Assembly (NCBI RefSeq): GCF_035486915.1
Contig: NZ_DATHMR010000200.1
Coordinates: 1 to 64,000 of the forward strand
DNA: 64,000 bases
From: Dyella_B sp035486915
GTDB lineage: Bacteria; Pseudomonadota; Gammaproteobacteria; Xanthomonadales; Rhodanobacteraceae
Direction: 5' to 3'
Every line of letters begins with the position of its first letter. Position 1 is the first letter of the stretch. Under the pieces are notes generated by a model, which had not been told where the DNA came from, did no database searches, and worked only from the letters and a program-made list of their open reading frames with translations. Positions 1 to 8,776 of the stretch are shown here, piece by piece. The position numbers and the translations under genes were made by a program.

Positions 1-2
1 CG

Positions 3-32
3 CAATTGCTCAAGCTAAAGGTTGCCGCGTGA
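3..32 (+). CDS. possible C-terminal tail of an upstream gene
   Basis: The frame reads QLLKLKVAA and stops at a TGA that overlaps the GTG start of the next gene in the 4-base GTGA arrangement typical of translationally coupled genes. The rest lies outside the window, so neither the family nor the reality of this CDS can be judged. This is inference from the overlap pattern only. Confidence 0.3.
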   Translation, partial: QLLKLKVAA

Positions 33-886
33 CCGTTGATGTTGCACAGCACGGTGCGTTGCAGAGCTACATCGATAAGTGGCTCAGCGTGCAACCCCAG
101 CAGCGCGTGGCTTTGGTTTTTGTCGATCCCGGCAAATACCCAGGACATGTAGCGCTTGCTGCGTTAGAGCAGGAATTACTCTCCACCGCCTACGGCATTC
201 GCGAACCCCAAGTCGCACTCACCAAACTCAACTGGTGGGCGGAAGAACTGAGCAATGCGCACGAGACCGGCGGAAGACATCCATTGACTCGTGTGCTGTT
301 CGACGACGAACGCGCGCATGCCATCACGAAGGAGCGGTGGGTCGCGCCCGTGCTTGCAGCGATGGCGCAACTGGAAGAGGGTACGGCGGTCGATTTCACC
401 GCGCAGCTCAACGCTGCCTCCGCCTTGCACGGCGCGCTCGCCGAATTGGAAACCAACTGGTGGTATGGCGATGCAGCATCGCCTGCGCGCGCCGCGCGCC
501 TTGCGACGTTGAGCCATCTGCTGTTCGCCCTGCGCCGGCTGCAGGACGATGCCGAACGCGATCGCTTGCCGCTGCCCATGGCACGCCTGGCCCGCTTCAG
601 CCTAAGCCGCGCCAGCCTGCGGGATCGCGGCGACGCGCGCGACCAGGCCATCAAAGCACAGCTGGGTGATCTTCGCTCTGCATGGGATGAGGCGGGGCGT
701 CTCAAGGGCCCTGTGAGCGTCTTCAGGGCTCTGGAAGGCGCCCAGGGCGGGCAACTAGTCCGCAAGGCCGAGCGCGCGGACGATCCCTTGGCGATGCTTC
801 AGCAAGGCAGCCCAGATGGTGGTTTTACGGCAACGCTCCGCGCCTGGAACGCGGCCCGGCGCTGGCAAACGCAGGCTTCGGGCTGA
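29..886 (+). CDS. divergent squalene/phytoene synthase-like protein
   Basis: The 285-residue product resembles the trans-isoprenyl diphosphate synthase, head-to-head (squalene/phytoene synthase) family. The region near residues 165-185 (LRRLQDDAERDRLPLP) matches the second Asp-rich helix of the family. The segment near residues 55-75 (YGIREPQVALTKLNWWAEEL) sits where the first Asp-rich motif belongs but lacks its acidic spacing. This suggests a NDUFAF6-like or otherwise non-classical member rather than a proven synthase. The chosen start is a GTG preceded by AAAGG. The frame is open to the window edge, so a longer form is possible. It is followed by folE2 on the same strand after about 100 bases. 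Confidence 0.6.
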   Translation: MTVDVAQHGALQSYIDKWLSVQPQQRVALVFVDPGKYPGHVALAALEQELLSTAYGIREPQVALTKLNWWAEELSNAHETGGRHPLTRVLFDDERAHAITKERWVAPVLAAMAQLEEGTAVDFTAQLNAASALHGALAELETNWWYGDAASPARAARLATLSHLLFALRRLQDDAERDRLPLPMARLARFSLSRASLRDRGDARDQAIKAQLGDLRSAWDEAGRLKGPVSVFRALEGAQGGQLVRKAERADDPLAMLQQGSPDGGFTATLRAWNAARRWQTQASG

Positions 887-993
887 CCGCGAAAACTCAC
901 TGTTTCCTGTCTGGGCCTGTTGCAACGCCACAAGCTGCCCCAAAATACGTGAACCTCGCGGCGCTCTATCGCTGACGGTTACAGGAAATACCC

Positions 994-1926
994 ATGCATA
1001 GCCATGAAAACACCGTTCGTCTGATGCCCGATGTCGCTGGGCAGGCGCAGCCGCATCTGGCTGGCGCGCTGGACTGGGTAGGCATGGATGGCATCGAAGT
1101 GCCGGTGCGCTTCGACGCGGGCGACGGCGACGTGCAGCGATCGAGTGCGCAGGTCGGTGCCTTCGTCAATCTCACCCGGCCCGACAAGCGCGGCATTCAC
1201 ATGTCGCGTTTGTATCTGCTGGTCGATGAGTATCTGAGCAGCAAGACCGTCGATGCAGCGATGCTCGAATCCTTGTTGCGCGCGTTTCTTGACTCCCACA
1301 AGGATCTGGCCGACCGCGCGCGCATCAGCATCCGTTTCGACCAGCTCGTGCGTCGTGCCGCCTTGCGCAGCGATAACAGTGGCTGGCGCGCCTATCCGGT
1401 TTCCATCGAAGCGAGCCTGTGCGCCGATGGTTTTCGCATGGAGCTGGGCACGGAAGTGGTGTACTCCTCCACCTGTCCGGCCTCGGCAGCGCTTTCTCGC
1501 CAATTGATCCAGGAGCAGTTCGCCAAGGACTTCGATGCGGGCAAATCGCTGGATCACGCCGCTGTGTTGGCGTGGTTGGGTAGCGAGAAAGGCATCGTGG
1601 CGACGCCGCATGCCCAGCGCAGCGTTGCGCGCCTGCTGGTGCGCTTCGTCGACGGTGCGCCGTTGAAGCTCATCGATCTGCTCGACACGGTCGAGCATTC
1701 GCTGGGCACGCCGGTGCAAACGGCGGTCAAGCGCGAAGACGAACAGGCCTTCGCGCTCGCCAACGGCGGCAATCTGATGTTCTGTGAAGATGCCGCACGC
1801 CGCATTCAGCGTGCACTCGATGCCGACAAGAACATCGCCGATTTCCATGTTCGCTTAGAACACCAGGAAAGTCTGCACGCTCATAACGCTGTCGCACATG
1901 CGCACAAAAATACGTCGGTTCTCTGA
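994..1926 (+). CDS. folE2: GTP cyclohydrolase FolE2 (type IB)
   Basis: This enzyme converts GTP to 7,8-dihydroneopterin triphosphate, the first step of folate biosynthesis, in the cytoplasm. The 310-residue protein opens with MPDVAGQ followed by the LAGALDWVGMDGIEVPV block that is diagnostic of FolE2. The central STCPASAALS segment carries the conserved Cys of the type IB metal site. The length is as expected. FolE2 is the metal-flexible paralogue of FolE and in many proteobacteria is induced under zinc starvation by Zur. I saw no convincing Zur box in the 107 bases upstream, so that regulation is not supported here. Confidence 0.93.
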   Translation: MHSHENTVRLMPDVAGQAQPHLAGALDWVGMDGIEVPVRFDAGDGDVQRSSAQVGAFVNLTRPDKRGIHMSRLYLLVDEYLSSKTVDAAMLESLLRAFLDSHKDLADRARISIRFDQLVRRAALRSDNSGWRAYPVSIEASLCADGFRMELGTEVVYSSTCPASAALSRQLIQEQFAKDFDAGKSLDHAAVLAWLGSEKGIVATPHAQRSVARLLVRFVDGAPLKLIDLLDTVEHSLGTPVQTAVKREDEQAFALANGGNLMFCEDAARRIQRALDADKNIADFHVRLEHQESLHAHNAVAHAHKNTSVL

Positions 1927-2082
1927 TGTCTTGGATTGACTAAGCACAAGAGAACTAGATCGTTAGGCAAAGCCGAACACGGCAATGACGACGAGAAGTT
2001 CGCAGCGGAGGTCTATCAAGGTTTTCATTTCATAGAGAAGCTAATGGGTCAGAGTCATCTGATCCCGTTTCTCAGCAGAGGG

Positions 2083-2106
2083 GGCTTTGGGTCGAAAGCG
2101 GGCATT
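2083..2106. repeat. dispersed palindromic repeat, partial copy
   Basis: The segment GGCTTTGGGTCGAAAGCGGG followed by CATT is the core and right arm of the window-wide imperfect palindrome (left arm TGTCCGCTTT, loop GGGTC, right arm GAAAGCGGACA). The outer left arm is lost. It lies between folE2 and the DUF1877 gene. Confidence 0.6.
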
Positions 2107-2118
2107 CCGATCATTGCG

Positions 2119-2610
2119 TCAGTTGATGAACAACAGCATCGCATCACTTCTTTCTGCCGCTCCTCGGTAGAAATTGACGAGGTTGACGAAGTGACCTAGG
2201 ACGTAAGACCGCCCGAAATCGCCGTCCCGCGACCAGATCTGCGGATAGATCTTTTGTTCGTCCATGGCCTCGAGATGGAAGCGTTCGATGAACTCTTCCT
2301 TCGAAATCTTCAATAGAGCCTCGGCAATTTCCTTTACTTGGCCCTGCAACAAATAACGAGCAGGACCATAACCCGCGTCTTCGCCAATCTCAGTGCCTCC
2401 CAATACAACCATACCCAAGGCTCCATGCCCCTCCCACTGAGAGCCGTTGAGCGTGAAGTGAATTGCGTGCCAAGCCTTTTCTACATCCAGCGCATTGGGA
2501 GGGCCATCACCGCCCTCTGGATAAAGAAAGTCAACGACTTCACCTGGGTTGCCCATGAGCCGGTTCAATGTGGCTCCATCAATGGCAACGAAGTTCCCTA
2601 TCATCGACAT
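2119..2610 (-). CDS. DUF1877 (YfbM-like) family protein
   Basis: The 163-residue protein starts MSMIGNFVAID and contains the family hallmarks LDVEKAWHAIHFTL (about residues 42-55) and YGPARYLLQGQVKEIAEAL (about 82-101). This matches the YfbM/DUF1877 family, whose function is unknown. The ATG is preceded by GGAGG at good spacing. The gene stands alone, convergent with folE2. The length agrees with the family (about 160-170 residues). Confidence 0.85.
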   Translation of the reverse strand: MSMIGNFVAIDGATLNRLMGNPGEVVDFLYPEGGDGPPNALDVEKAWHAIHFTLNGSQWEGHGALGMVVLGGTEIGEDAGYGPARYLLQGQVKEIAEALLKISKEEFIERFHLEAMDEQKIYPQIWSRDGDFGRSYVLGHFVNLVNFYRGAAERSDAMLLFIN

Positions 2611-3073
2611 ACTGCCTCCTGTGCGCTAGTCAAACCGTATCGTGCTTATATCGTTAGCTCAATGTCCGCTTCAGTCGAAAGTGGACATTCGCCTAGTGCA
2701 ATCAAGTGCTCGACATCGTCTTCCAAAATAGCTCGGCCTCGTCTACGTAACTTATCGCCTTCCCGTCAATTTCCCTATCTCACCGCCGTTAGCGATGGGT
2801 GGCCCCTGGGACTGCAATCCACGGCTTCCTTCAATCTCTTTTAACTCGCTCAATTTTTATACATATCCAGTCAATCGCGTACAAGCGAGAAATGCCGCGC
2901 TGCGCTAGCTTTGGTTGAAAGAGCCTCCTCACGTCCGGGTCAGCGAAAACATCGCGAAGGGTCCATAACAGCAAAAATAGGCTGTCGACGGGCAATTTAT
3001 GGCGATTTCAAAGAGGAACTGTCATCAAACAATGCTCTGATGTCACATACCTTGTTGCTCCGGAGTCCATGTC
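2611..3073. other. intergenic region
   Basis: This stretch holds one good copy of the palindromic repeat and otherwise no ORF with family resemblance. It must contain the promoter of the leftward DUF1877 gene. The AT-rich patch near 2840-2880 could carry the promoter for the rightward small membrane protein gene. Confidence 0.5.
2661..2689. repeat. dispersed palindromic repeat
   Basis: The left arm AATGTCCGCTT and right arm AAGTGGACATT flank a short loop (CAGTCGA). One base differs from the window consensus in the right arm. It is intergenic, about 50 bases upstream of the DUF1877 start. Confidence 0.75.
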
Positions 3074-3523
3074 ATGGAAACCGCCATTGTCCCCGCCCTT
3101 GCCGCATTGACGGGGTCCGCTATCGGCGGCCTTACCAGCCTGTGCGCATCCTGGCTCACCCAGATGGCGCAATTCCGAGCACAAGAACGAGCGACGCATC
3201 TGACCCAGCGCCAGGAGCTGTATCGAAACTTCATCGAAGAAGCTTCCAAGTGGTACGCCGACGCTTACGAGCACGACACTCCCAAGGTGACGAACCTGGT
3301 GGGGCTATATGCGATGGTCAGCCGGATGCGCGTGTTGTCGGCACCCAGCGTCGTCGAGCACGCGGACCTGGTCGTGCGCGTGATCGTCAACACCTACCTG
3401 GCGCCCAACAAAACCTTTCAGGACGTCACGGAGCTCATGGATGACAAGAACATGGATCCCCTCAGTGGCTTCAGCAGCGCCTGCCGAGAGGAGCTATGGG
3501 GCACGCGGAAACTGTCTCCATAG
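3074..3523 (+). CDS. small membrane-anchored protein of unknown function
   Basis: The 149-residue protein has one N-terminal hydrophobic segment (about residues 7-30, rich in Ala, Gly and Leu). A mostly helical soluble part follows with RQELYRNFIEEASKWYADA and LVGLYAMVSRMRVLS. Similar short proteins annotated as hypothetical occur in Burkholderia and Xanthomonads. I recognise the pattern but know no function. The composition and clean start fit a real gene. It is followed after about 220 bases by the pqi operon but is probably not part of it. Confidence 0.65.
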   Translation: METAIVPALAALTGSAIGGLTSLCASWLTQMAQFRAQERATHLTQRQELYRNFIEEASKWYADAYEHDTPKVTNLVGLYAMVSRMRVLSAPSVVEHADLVVRVIVNTYLAPNKTFQDVTELMDDKNMDPLSGFSSACREELWGTRKLSP

Positions 3524-3742
3524 CGATTTTTCCACGCCGCACCGACGACTGGGCATGTCGACACAACACTGGATGAAAGTAATCACAGACGACGTTGTTC
3601 AATCCGCCAATGTTCGGGGTCCAATCGTCCCTATCATGAACGATGAACCGTGCTTTCGCTGAATAAGATGGGATCCCATGGCAAAGTGTAAAACTCGGAT
3701 CGCGCACCAACTCCGCCGCGGGTGTTGCACAGTGCACTCATC

Positions 3743-4360
3743 ATGAGCGTTGCGCGCGCGCACCCCCATCTGATGCTCTGCGAGCATTGCGAAGAGATCT
3801 ACGATCGAACTCTCATGGTGCCTGGCGCCAGTTATTACTGCAGTCGTTGCGGTTCGCGACTTGCGAAGGGTTCGATCTTGTCCGTCCAAGCGTGGTTGGC
3901 CTGGACGATCACGTCGGCTTGCTTGTTCGTGTTCGCCAACACTTTTCCGGTGGCGGTCATTAGTTTGGACGGGTTGAACAGCAAAGCGACCGTACTGCAA
4001 TCCATTTCGGCATTGGCGCAAGGCCCTGGCACGCCCATGGCGATTGCCGCTGGCATCGTCATCATCGGCATCCCTGGATTTCAGATCGCGCTGTTGCTCT
4101 GGATGTTGTCATTCGCGGCGCTGGGCAAACCGTGTCCGTATTTCGTGGTCATCATGCGTTGCCTCCATCTCAGTCGGCCTTGGGGCATGACCGAAGTCTT
4201 TTTGTTGGGTGTATTGGTGGCCATCGTCAAACTGTCCAGTTACCTGCATGTCGTGATTGGGGCAGGAGTCGTTTCCATCGCATTGCTCGCGCCACTTATG
4301 GTGGTGATTACCAAGCACGACACCGAGGAACTGTGGCGTCTCTATGAGGGACCCGCATGA
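3743..4360 (+). CDS. pqiA: paraquat-inducible protein A, first half-type subunit
   Basis: This is an integral inner-membrane component of the Pqi intermembrane lipid transport system. The 205-residue protein begins with a zinc-ribbon-like CEHCEEIYD...CSRCGSRL (about residues 12-40) and then has four hydrophobic segments. E. coli PqiA carries two such zinc-ribbon/four-helix units in one protein; here they are two genes. I prefer the ATG (MSVARAHPHL) over a GTG seven codons upstream because it leads directly into the domain. Its stop overlaps the next gene in ATGA. Confidence 0.88.
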   Translation: MSVARAHPHLMLCEHCEEIYDRTLMVPGASYYCSRCGSRLAKGSILSVQAWLAWTITSACLFVFANTFPVAVISLDGLNSKATVLQSISALAQGPGTPMAIAAGIVIIGIPGFQIALLLWMLSFAALGKPCPYFVVIMRCLHLSRPWGMTEVFLLGVLVAIVKLSSYLHVVIGAGVVSIALLAPLMVVITKHDTEELWRLYEGPA

Positions 4361-4989
4361 CGTCCGGCGGCAAGCGGGCAAATGAGTTGGATTTGGTCGC
4401 ATGCAGCCTTTGCGGCATGGTGTGCGACGGTCGGTCCGAATGCGAAACGCACGGGCTCGATTGCCCGCGATGCGGCAGCGCGCTGAGTGTGCGAAAGCGC
4501 CACTCGCATGCTCGATCGGCCGCTTATTTGATTGCTGCGCTGGTGTTGTACATCCCCGCCAATGTGTATCCGGTGATGTATACGAAGATGTTAGGCAATG
4601 AGGCCGATAGCACGATCATTGGCGGCATTGTGGAATTCTGGGAGTCGGGGTCGTGGGATATCGCGCTGCTGATTTTTCTGGCGAGCGTGGCGGTGCCTTG
4701 TACCAAGTTCATCGCCCTTGGTTATCTGCTGTGGAACCGCAACGCCTCTGAACACGCCCTGGTCAGCAAGACTCGGCTGTTGAAGTTTGTTGAAGGGATT
4801 GGTTATTGGTCGATGCTCGATGTGCTCGTCGTGGCCATTGTGGCCGCGCTCATTCAATTTCAAGCGCTGGGTGAAGCGGAGCCGCGTTTGGGCATCGTGT
4901 TTTTTGGATCAGTGGTGGTGCTTACCATGTTGTCAGCACTCAGTTTCGATGGACGTCTAACCTGGGATCGGAAGGTGGATCATGGCTGA
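4357..4989 (+). CDS. pqiA: paraquat-inducible protein A, second half-type subunit
   Basis: The 210-residue inner-membrane protein has the same architecture as the preceding gene: CSLCGMVCD...CPRCGSAL (about residues 16-45) followed by four hydrophobic segments, including the conserved YIPANVYPVM stretch. It overlaps the upstream gene by four bases and the downstream pqiB by eight, so the operon is translationally coupled. Its role is inferred from the E. coli PqiABC system, where PqiA is the inner-membrane partner of the MCE protein PqiB. Confidence 0.9.
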   Translation: MTSGGKRANELDLVACSLCGMVCDGRSECETHGLDCPRCGSALSVRKRHSHARSAAYLIAALVLYIPANVYPVMYTKMLGNEADSTIIGGIVEFWESGSWDIALLIFLASVAVPCTKFIALGYLLWNRNASEHALVSKTRLLKFVEGIGYWSMLDVLVVAIVAALIQFQALGEAEPRLGIVFFGSVVVLTMLSALSFDGRLTWDRKVDHG

Positions 4990-6640
4990 GTCGACGAGTG
5001 CTGCGTCGGGGTCCTTTCGCGATCCGCGTATGCAACCCAAGAAGCATCGCACACCGATCGTTTGGGTGGTGCCACTCATTGCCATTGCCATCGGCCTGGG
5101 CATGCTGATCCACGCGCGCCTTCAACAAGGGCCCACGATCGTTATCTCGTTCGATACCGCCTCCGGTTTGCAGGCCGGCAAAACGTTCGTCAAATACAAG
5201 GAGGTCGTCGTCGGCACCGTCACGGCGGTGGATCTGAGCGACGACGATAACCGCGTCCTGGCTACAGTCCAATTTCAGCGAAATGCACAACGCTTGCTCC
5301 ACGCCGATACGCGCTTTTGGATCGTTCGCCCGCAAATCGGTCCAGGCGGCGTGTCGGGCATCGATACGTTGCTCTCCGGCCCCTATATCGCGGTGGATCC
5401 AGGCACGTCCACGAAAGCGAAAAAGTCCTACGTGGCGCTCGACAATCGGCCGATGGTGGCGACTGGGGAGCAGGGACGCAGCTTCGTTTTGAGGACCGAC
5501 GATCTCAATTCGCTCAACGTAGGATCGCCTTTGTATTTTCGCCACATCGATGTCGGCCGGGTGTCCGATTATTCGATGGATGCAGCCACAAAGACGGTAT
5601 CGATCCGGATCTTTGTGCGCGCGCCTTACGATCAATTCGTCAGTGCCGCCACTCGATTCTGGAACGCCAGCGGCGTAGACGTTTCGCTGACTTCCGGCGG
5701 CTTGAAGATGCGAACGCAATCGCTGGCAACGATCGTGTCAGGGGGCGTCGCCTTCGACAATACGCCCGACGTCACGAACCTGACCGAGGTTGCGCAGGAC
5801 ACCGCGTTTCCGCTGGCGCCCGATCAAGAAACAGCCATGTCCGATCGGCAAGGCACGCCGCTCTTCTTCCGTCTACGATTTTCAGAAGCCTTACGTGGTT
5901 TAGAGAAAGGGGCATCGGTTGAGTTCTTTGGGGTGGACGTCGGCGATGTGCGCAACGTTGTTTTGGATTACGACCCATCGACGCGGAAGTTCAGCGTGGT
6001 CGTGGACATTGCGGTCTACGAGCATCGACTGGGGCCAGTGCTGGCCAAATTCCCCTCCAGTCAGGGGAACGAAGCGCAGGTGGCGTCCTTTGTGGACTCG
6101 ATGATCAAGGATGGGTTGAGAGGGCAGGCGCGCACCGGCAACTTGCTCACTGGGCAACTCTACATATCGCTGGATTTTGTACCCAATGCGCCGCCTGTGG
6201 AATTCGATGAGCAGCGCCGGCCGCTCATCATTCCGACGGTGCCGGGAAGTCTGAGCCAGCTGCAAGAACAACTGGCCGACATCGTGGCCAAGGTCCATAA
6301 GGTTCCATTCGATTCGATTGGACGAGGCGTTAACAACGATATCGCCGAGCTGGGCACAACGCTCCGTCTTATCAACACGCAAACGCTGCCTTCGGCACAT
6401 GCGACCTTGGGGCAGGCGACGACGACCTTCCAGTCCGCCAACGGCATGCTGCAACCGAACTCGTCGCTTCAAACAAACCTCAATCAGATGCTCATTGAGC
6501 TCACGCGACTTAGTTACTCGTTGCGAAACCTGTCCGATCTTTTGAACGAGCATCCCGAATCGCTCATTCGAGGACGTTCAAACGCGTCACCATCTCAACC
6601 CGCCTCGGGCACCCAGGCGCCAGAAGGCAGCCATCCATGA
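4982..6640 (+). CDS. pqiB: intermembrane transport protein PqiB (MCE family)
   Basis: The 552-residue protein has one N-terminal transmembrane anchor (TPIVWVVPLIAIAIGLGML, about residues 25-45) and three MCE domains. These start near residues 50 (FDTASGLQAGKTFVKYKEV), 165 (RTDDLNSLNVGSPLYFRHI) and 290 (RFSEALRGLEKGASVEFFG). A helical C-terminal part (about 420-530) would form the periplasmic needle. Three MCE domains, the length and the pqiA/pqiC neighbours identify PqiB rather than MlaD or YebT. It forms a tunnel carrying lipids across the periplasm. Confidence 0.94.
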   Translation: MAESTSAASGSFRDPRMQPKKHRTPIVWVVPLIAIAIGLGMLIHARLQQGPTIVISFDTASGLQAGKTFVKYKEVVVGTVTAVDLSDDDNRVLATVQFQRNAQRLLHADTRFWIVRPQIGPGGVSGIDTLLSGPYIAVDPGTSTKAKKSYVALDNRPMVATGEQGRSFVLRTDDLNSLNVGSPLYFRHIDVGRVSDYSMDAATKTVSIRIFVRAPYDQFVSAATRFWNASGVDVSLTSGGLKMRTQSLATIVSGGVAFDNTPDVTNLTEVAQDTAFPLAPDQETAMSDRQGTPLFFRLRFSEALRGLEKGASVEFFGVDVGDVRNVVLDYDPSTRKFSVVVDIAVYEHRLGPVLAKFPSSQGNEAQVASFVDSMIKDGLRGQARTGNLLTGQLYISLDFVPNAPPVEFDEQRRPLIIPTVPGSLSQLQEQLADIVAKVHKVPFDSIGRGVNNDIAELGTTLRLINTQTLPSAHATLGQATTTFQSANGMLQPNSSLQTNLNQMLIELTRLSYSLRNLSDLLNEHPESLIRGRSNASPSQPASGTQAPEGSHP

Positions 6641-7230
6641 AAAGTTATCCGTTGGCGATCGGGCTTGCGCTTCTGAGTGGATGCGCTTCACCCGGGTTTC
6701 GCTATCACACCTTGCAACCGGCATCCGGTCAGTCCGCGACATCGACATCACACGATCAGGTGCGCCTGACCACGGTGCAAATTCCCGCAGAAGTGGATAC
6801 GGAGCAACTGGTCGTTCGCGCCAGCAACAACACATTGGTGCGAGAACCCACGGATAGATGGGCGGCGCCATTGACCGATGAAATTCGCGGGGCGTTGGAC
6901 GATGCATGGCAACGCGACGATGGCTTGGAGGATGTTCAAAATCTCGGCGACGGCTCGCGTTCCATTCCGCAGGTTGGTGTTCAAGTGCAAAAGCTCGATG
7001 CGACCTTAGGCGGAAACGTGGAGCTGATCGCCAATTGGTGGGTGTCCACTGGCGAGGGTTCCACGATAAAGACCTGGTCATGTCAGCGAGTGATCGTCGA
7101 GCCGGCCCAAAGCGGTATCGATGGTGTAGTGGACGCCCAGCAACGTGTGTTTCGCACGCTCGCCGGCGATATGGCCGCGTCGGTTAGGGCGATGCGTAAC
7201 CAGCACGTCCCGGTTTGTCCTGGACATTGA
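6637..7230 (+). CDS. pqiC: outer-membrane lipoprotein PqiC
   Basis: The 197-residue protein has a short signal peptide ending in the lipobox LLSGC (Cys at residue 16). It continues as an ABC-type transport auxiliary lipoprotein domain (PqiC/YmbA type): FRYHTLQPA, then VRLTTVQIPAEVDTEQLVVR. In E. coli PqiC sits in the outer membrane and docks the PqiB needle. The start overlaps the pqiB stop in ATGA, making this the last gene of the operon. About 175 bases follow before the convergent LysR gene; no clear terminator was seen. Confidence 0.92.
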   Translation: MKSYPLAIGLALLSGCASPGFRYHTLQPASGQSATSTSHDQVRLTTVQIPAEVDTEQLVVRASNNTLVREPTDRWAAPLTDEIRGALDDAWQRDDGLEDVQNLGDGSRSIPQVGVQVQKLDATLGGNVELIANWWVSTGEGSTIKTWSCQRVIVEPAQSGIDGVVDAQQRVFRTLAGDMAASVRAMRNQHVPVCPGH

Positions 7231-7405
7231 TGGGAATGCATTGCCAGTCGCACGTGCGGCGGCCTAATGGGAGTGCAACGCCTTCGAACGGAGTGAGGAT
7301 TCTCATTGATCCGAACGTTGAGGATCGAACTCACCGGGACCGGCATACGCATCAACAAAAAGCATGCGGTATGGAGACGCGCAAGCATTGACCCGTTCGC
7401 TTCGC

Positions 7406-8629
7406 TCATGGCAACAGACGGGTGCGCTCGGCGCCCATCTCGCGCGCCATGACTGCAAGGCGTTCCTGCATGGAAGTGGGACGCCAGTCGCTGCGCCGGG
7501 TCATGGCGATGCGCCGACGCAGGACGCCGCCCTCGATGGGAATTTCAGCCAGGGCACCGACCTGGCGCTCGAACAGGAACTGATCCAGTGACATCAGGGT
7601 CAGCCATTCGCCCTTGAGCATGAGTCCGCGCGCGACCAGCACCGAACCGCATTCGATGCGCGGCGTCGGTGGTTCAACGCCGTGACTGCGGAACAGCGTC
7701 TCCCAATTGCGCCGCATCGGTACGCCCAGTGCCGGCACTGCCCATGGATAGGCGAACAGGTCCTGGATGGTAACGACCCTGTTGCGCCGTAGTGGATGAG
7801 CGCTGTTGCCGACGATGAACAGCTCATCATCGAACAGCGCTTCTTGTTCCACGTCATTGGCGGGTGCCGGATGGCGTATGGCGCCACCGATCATCAGGTC
7901 GATATCGCCGTGGCGCAGTGCGATCAACAACTCGCCATACGGCGCTTCACGCACTTCTACCGATGCGCCTGGATGTTCTTGCGCGAATCGCGCGAGCAAA
8001 TCGGGCAGAAACACCGTGCGCGCCATCGGCAGCGTACCGATGCTGATGCGCCCGACGCCATGTTTGCCTGCGGCGATTTCGTCCAGTCCCGTGCGCAACT
8101 CCGCCAACATCAAACGCACGAAGCGCACGAAGCGGCTGGCTAAATCGGTGGGCCGTACTGCGCGTCCCGCGCGCACCAGCAATTCCGCACCCAGGGCGTC
8201 CTGCAGTTCTTGCACTGCGCGATAGACGGCCGGTTGCGATAGCCCGATTTGTTCGGCGGCAGCGGCATAACTGCTGCAGTGTTCAACCGCCACAAGGGCG
8301 CGTAGCTGGACCATGCTGACGCGTCGCTCGATATGGTTCAGTGGCGCCAGGCGTGCCGAACGCCGCACCAAGCGCACGCCCTGCGTGAGATAGCGCAAGG
8401 CACGCTCGGCTCGAATGATCCAGGCAAGCCCGACTGCGGTCGGGCGCACGCCCGCGGACCGGCGTTCGAACAGGCGAATTTCAAGATTGCGCTCGAGCTT
8501 GCCGACCGCTTGAGCCAACGCCGGTTGCGAAAGACTGACCTGCTCGGCCGCAGCGCTCATGCTGCCGGCGCGCGCGATGACGCTGAGGGCGTCCAGGTGG
8601 CGGAGGTTCAGAGCATAAATTCGATCCAT
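7406..8629 (-). CDS. LysR-family regulator with two tandem HTH domains
   Basis: The 407-residue product is about 100 residues longer than a usual LysR protein. A first winged-helix domain lies near residues 5-65 (LDALSVIARAGSMSAAAEQV, SQPALAQAVGKLERNL). A second, separate one lies near residues 105-165 (LVAVEHCSSYAAAAEQIGL, SQPAVYRAVQELQDALG). The substrate-binding domain follows from about residue 190 (ISIGTLPMARTVFLPDLLA). I chose ATG (MDRIYAL) over a TTG two codons upstream. It is transcribed divergently from the aromatic-acid cluster and is its likely regulator. The inducer is unknown. Confidence 0.88.
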   Translation of the reverse strand: MDRIYALNLRHLDALSVIARAGSMSAAAEQVSLSQPALAQAVGKLERNLEIRLFERRSAGVRPTAVGLAWIIRAERALRYLTQGVRLVRRSARLAPLNHIERRVSMVQLRALVAVEHCSSYAAAAEQIGLSQPAVYRAVQELQDALGAELLVRAGRAVRPTDLASRFVRFVRLMLAELRTGLDEIAAGKHGVGRISIGTLPMARTVFLPDLLARFAQEHPGASVEVREAPYGELLIALRHGDIDLMIGGAIRHPAPANDVEQEALFDDELFIVGNSAHPLRRNRVVTIQDLFAYPWAVPALGVPMRRNWETLFRSHGVEPPTPRIECGSVLVARGLMLKGEWLTLMSLDQFLFERQVGALAEIPIEGGVLRRRIAMTRRSDWRPTSMQERLAVMAREMGAERTRLLP

Positions 8630-8699
8630 ACACAATCAATAGTATTTGCTTATGGACGAACAATAAAACGAATTTGGCATCATGCGTGTTTTCGCGCAA

Positions 8700-8715
8700 A
8701 TTTCGTTTCCGAAAT
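8700..8715. promoter_or_regulatory. palindrome in the LysR/operon divergent region
   Basis: ATTTCG and CGAAAT are perfect 6-base arms around TTTC. The site lies in the 256-base gap between the divergent LysR gene and the amidohydrolase gene, where a LysR operator is expected. A second possible LysR box (ATA...TAT with T-N11-A spacing) is at 8639-8653, next to the LysR start. Function is inferred from position only. Confidence 0.4.
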
Positions 8716-8757
8716 GCGAGGGGTCAAAAGCCCCAGTGACAGTCGATATCAAACTCG

Positions 8758-8776
8758 AAAGTCGGCGCGAGACTTT
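8758..8776. promoter_or_regulatory. second palindrome in the divergent region
   Basis: AAAGTC and GACTTT arms surround GGCGCGA, closer to the operon start than the 8700 palindrome. It is a candidate activator or repressor half of the control region. There is no evidence beyond symmetry and position. Confidence 0.3.

Noticed and set aside
1936..2199. 87-codon TTG-started frame after folE2
   Set aside because: It runs through a copy of the dispersed repeat and overlaps the antisense DUF1877 gene; no family resemblance and a weak start.
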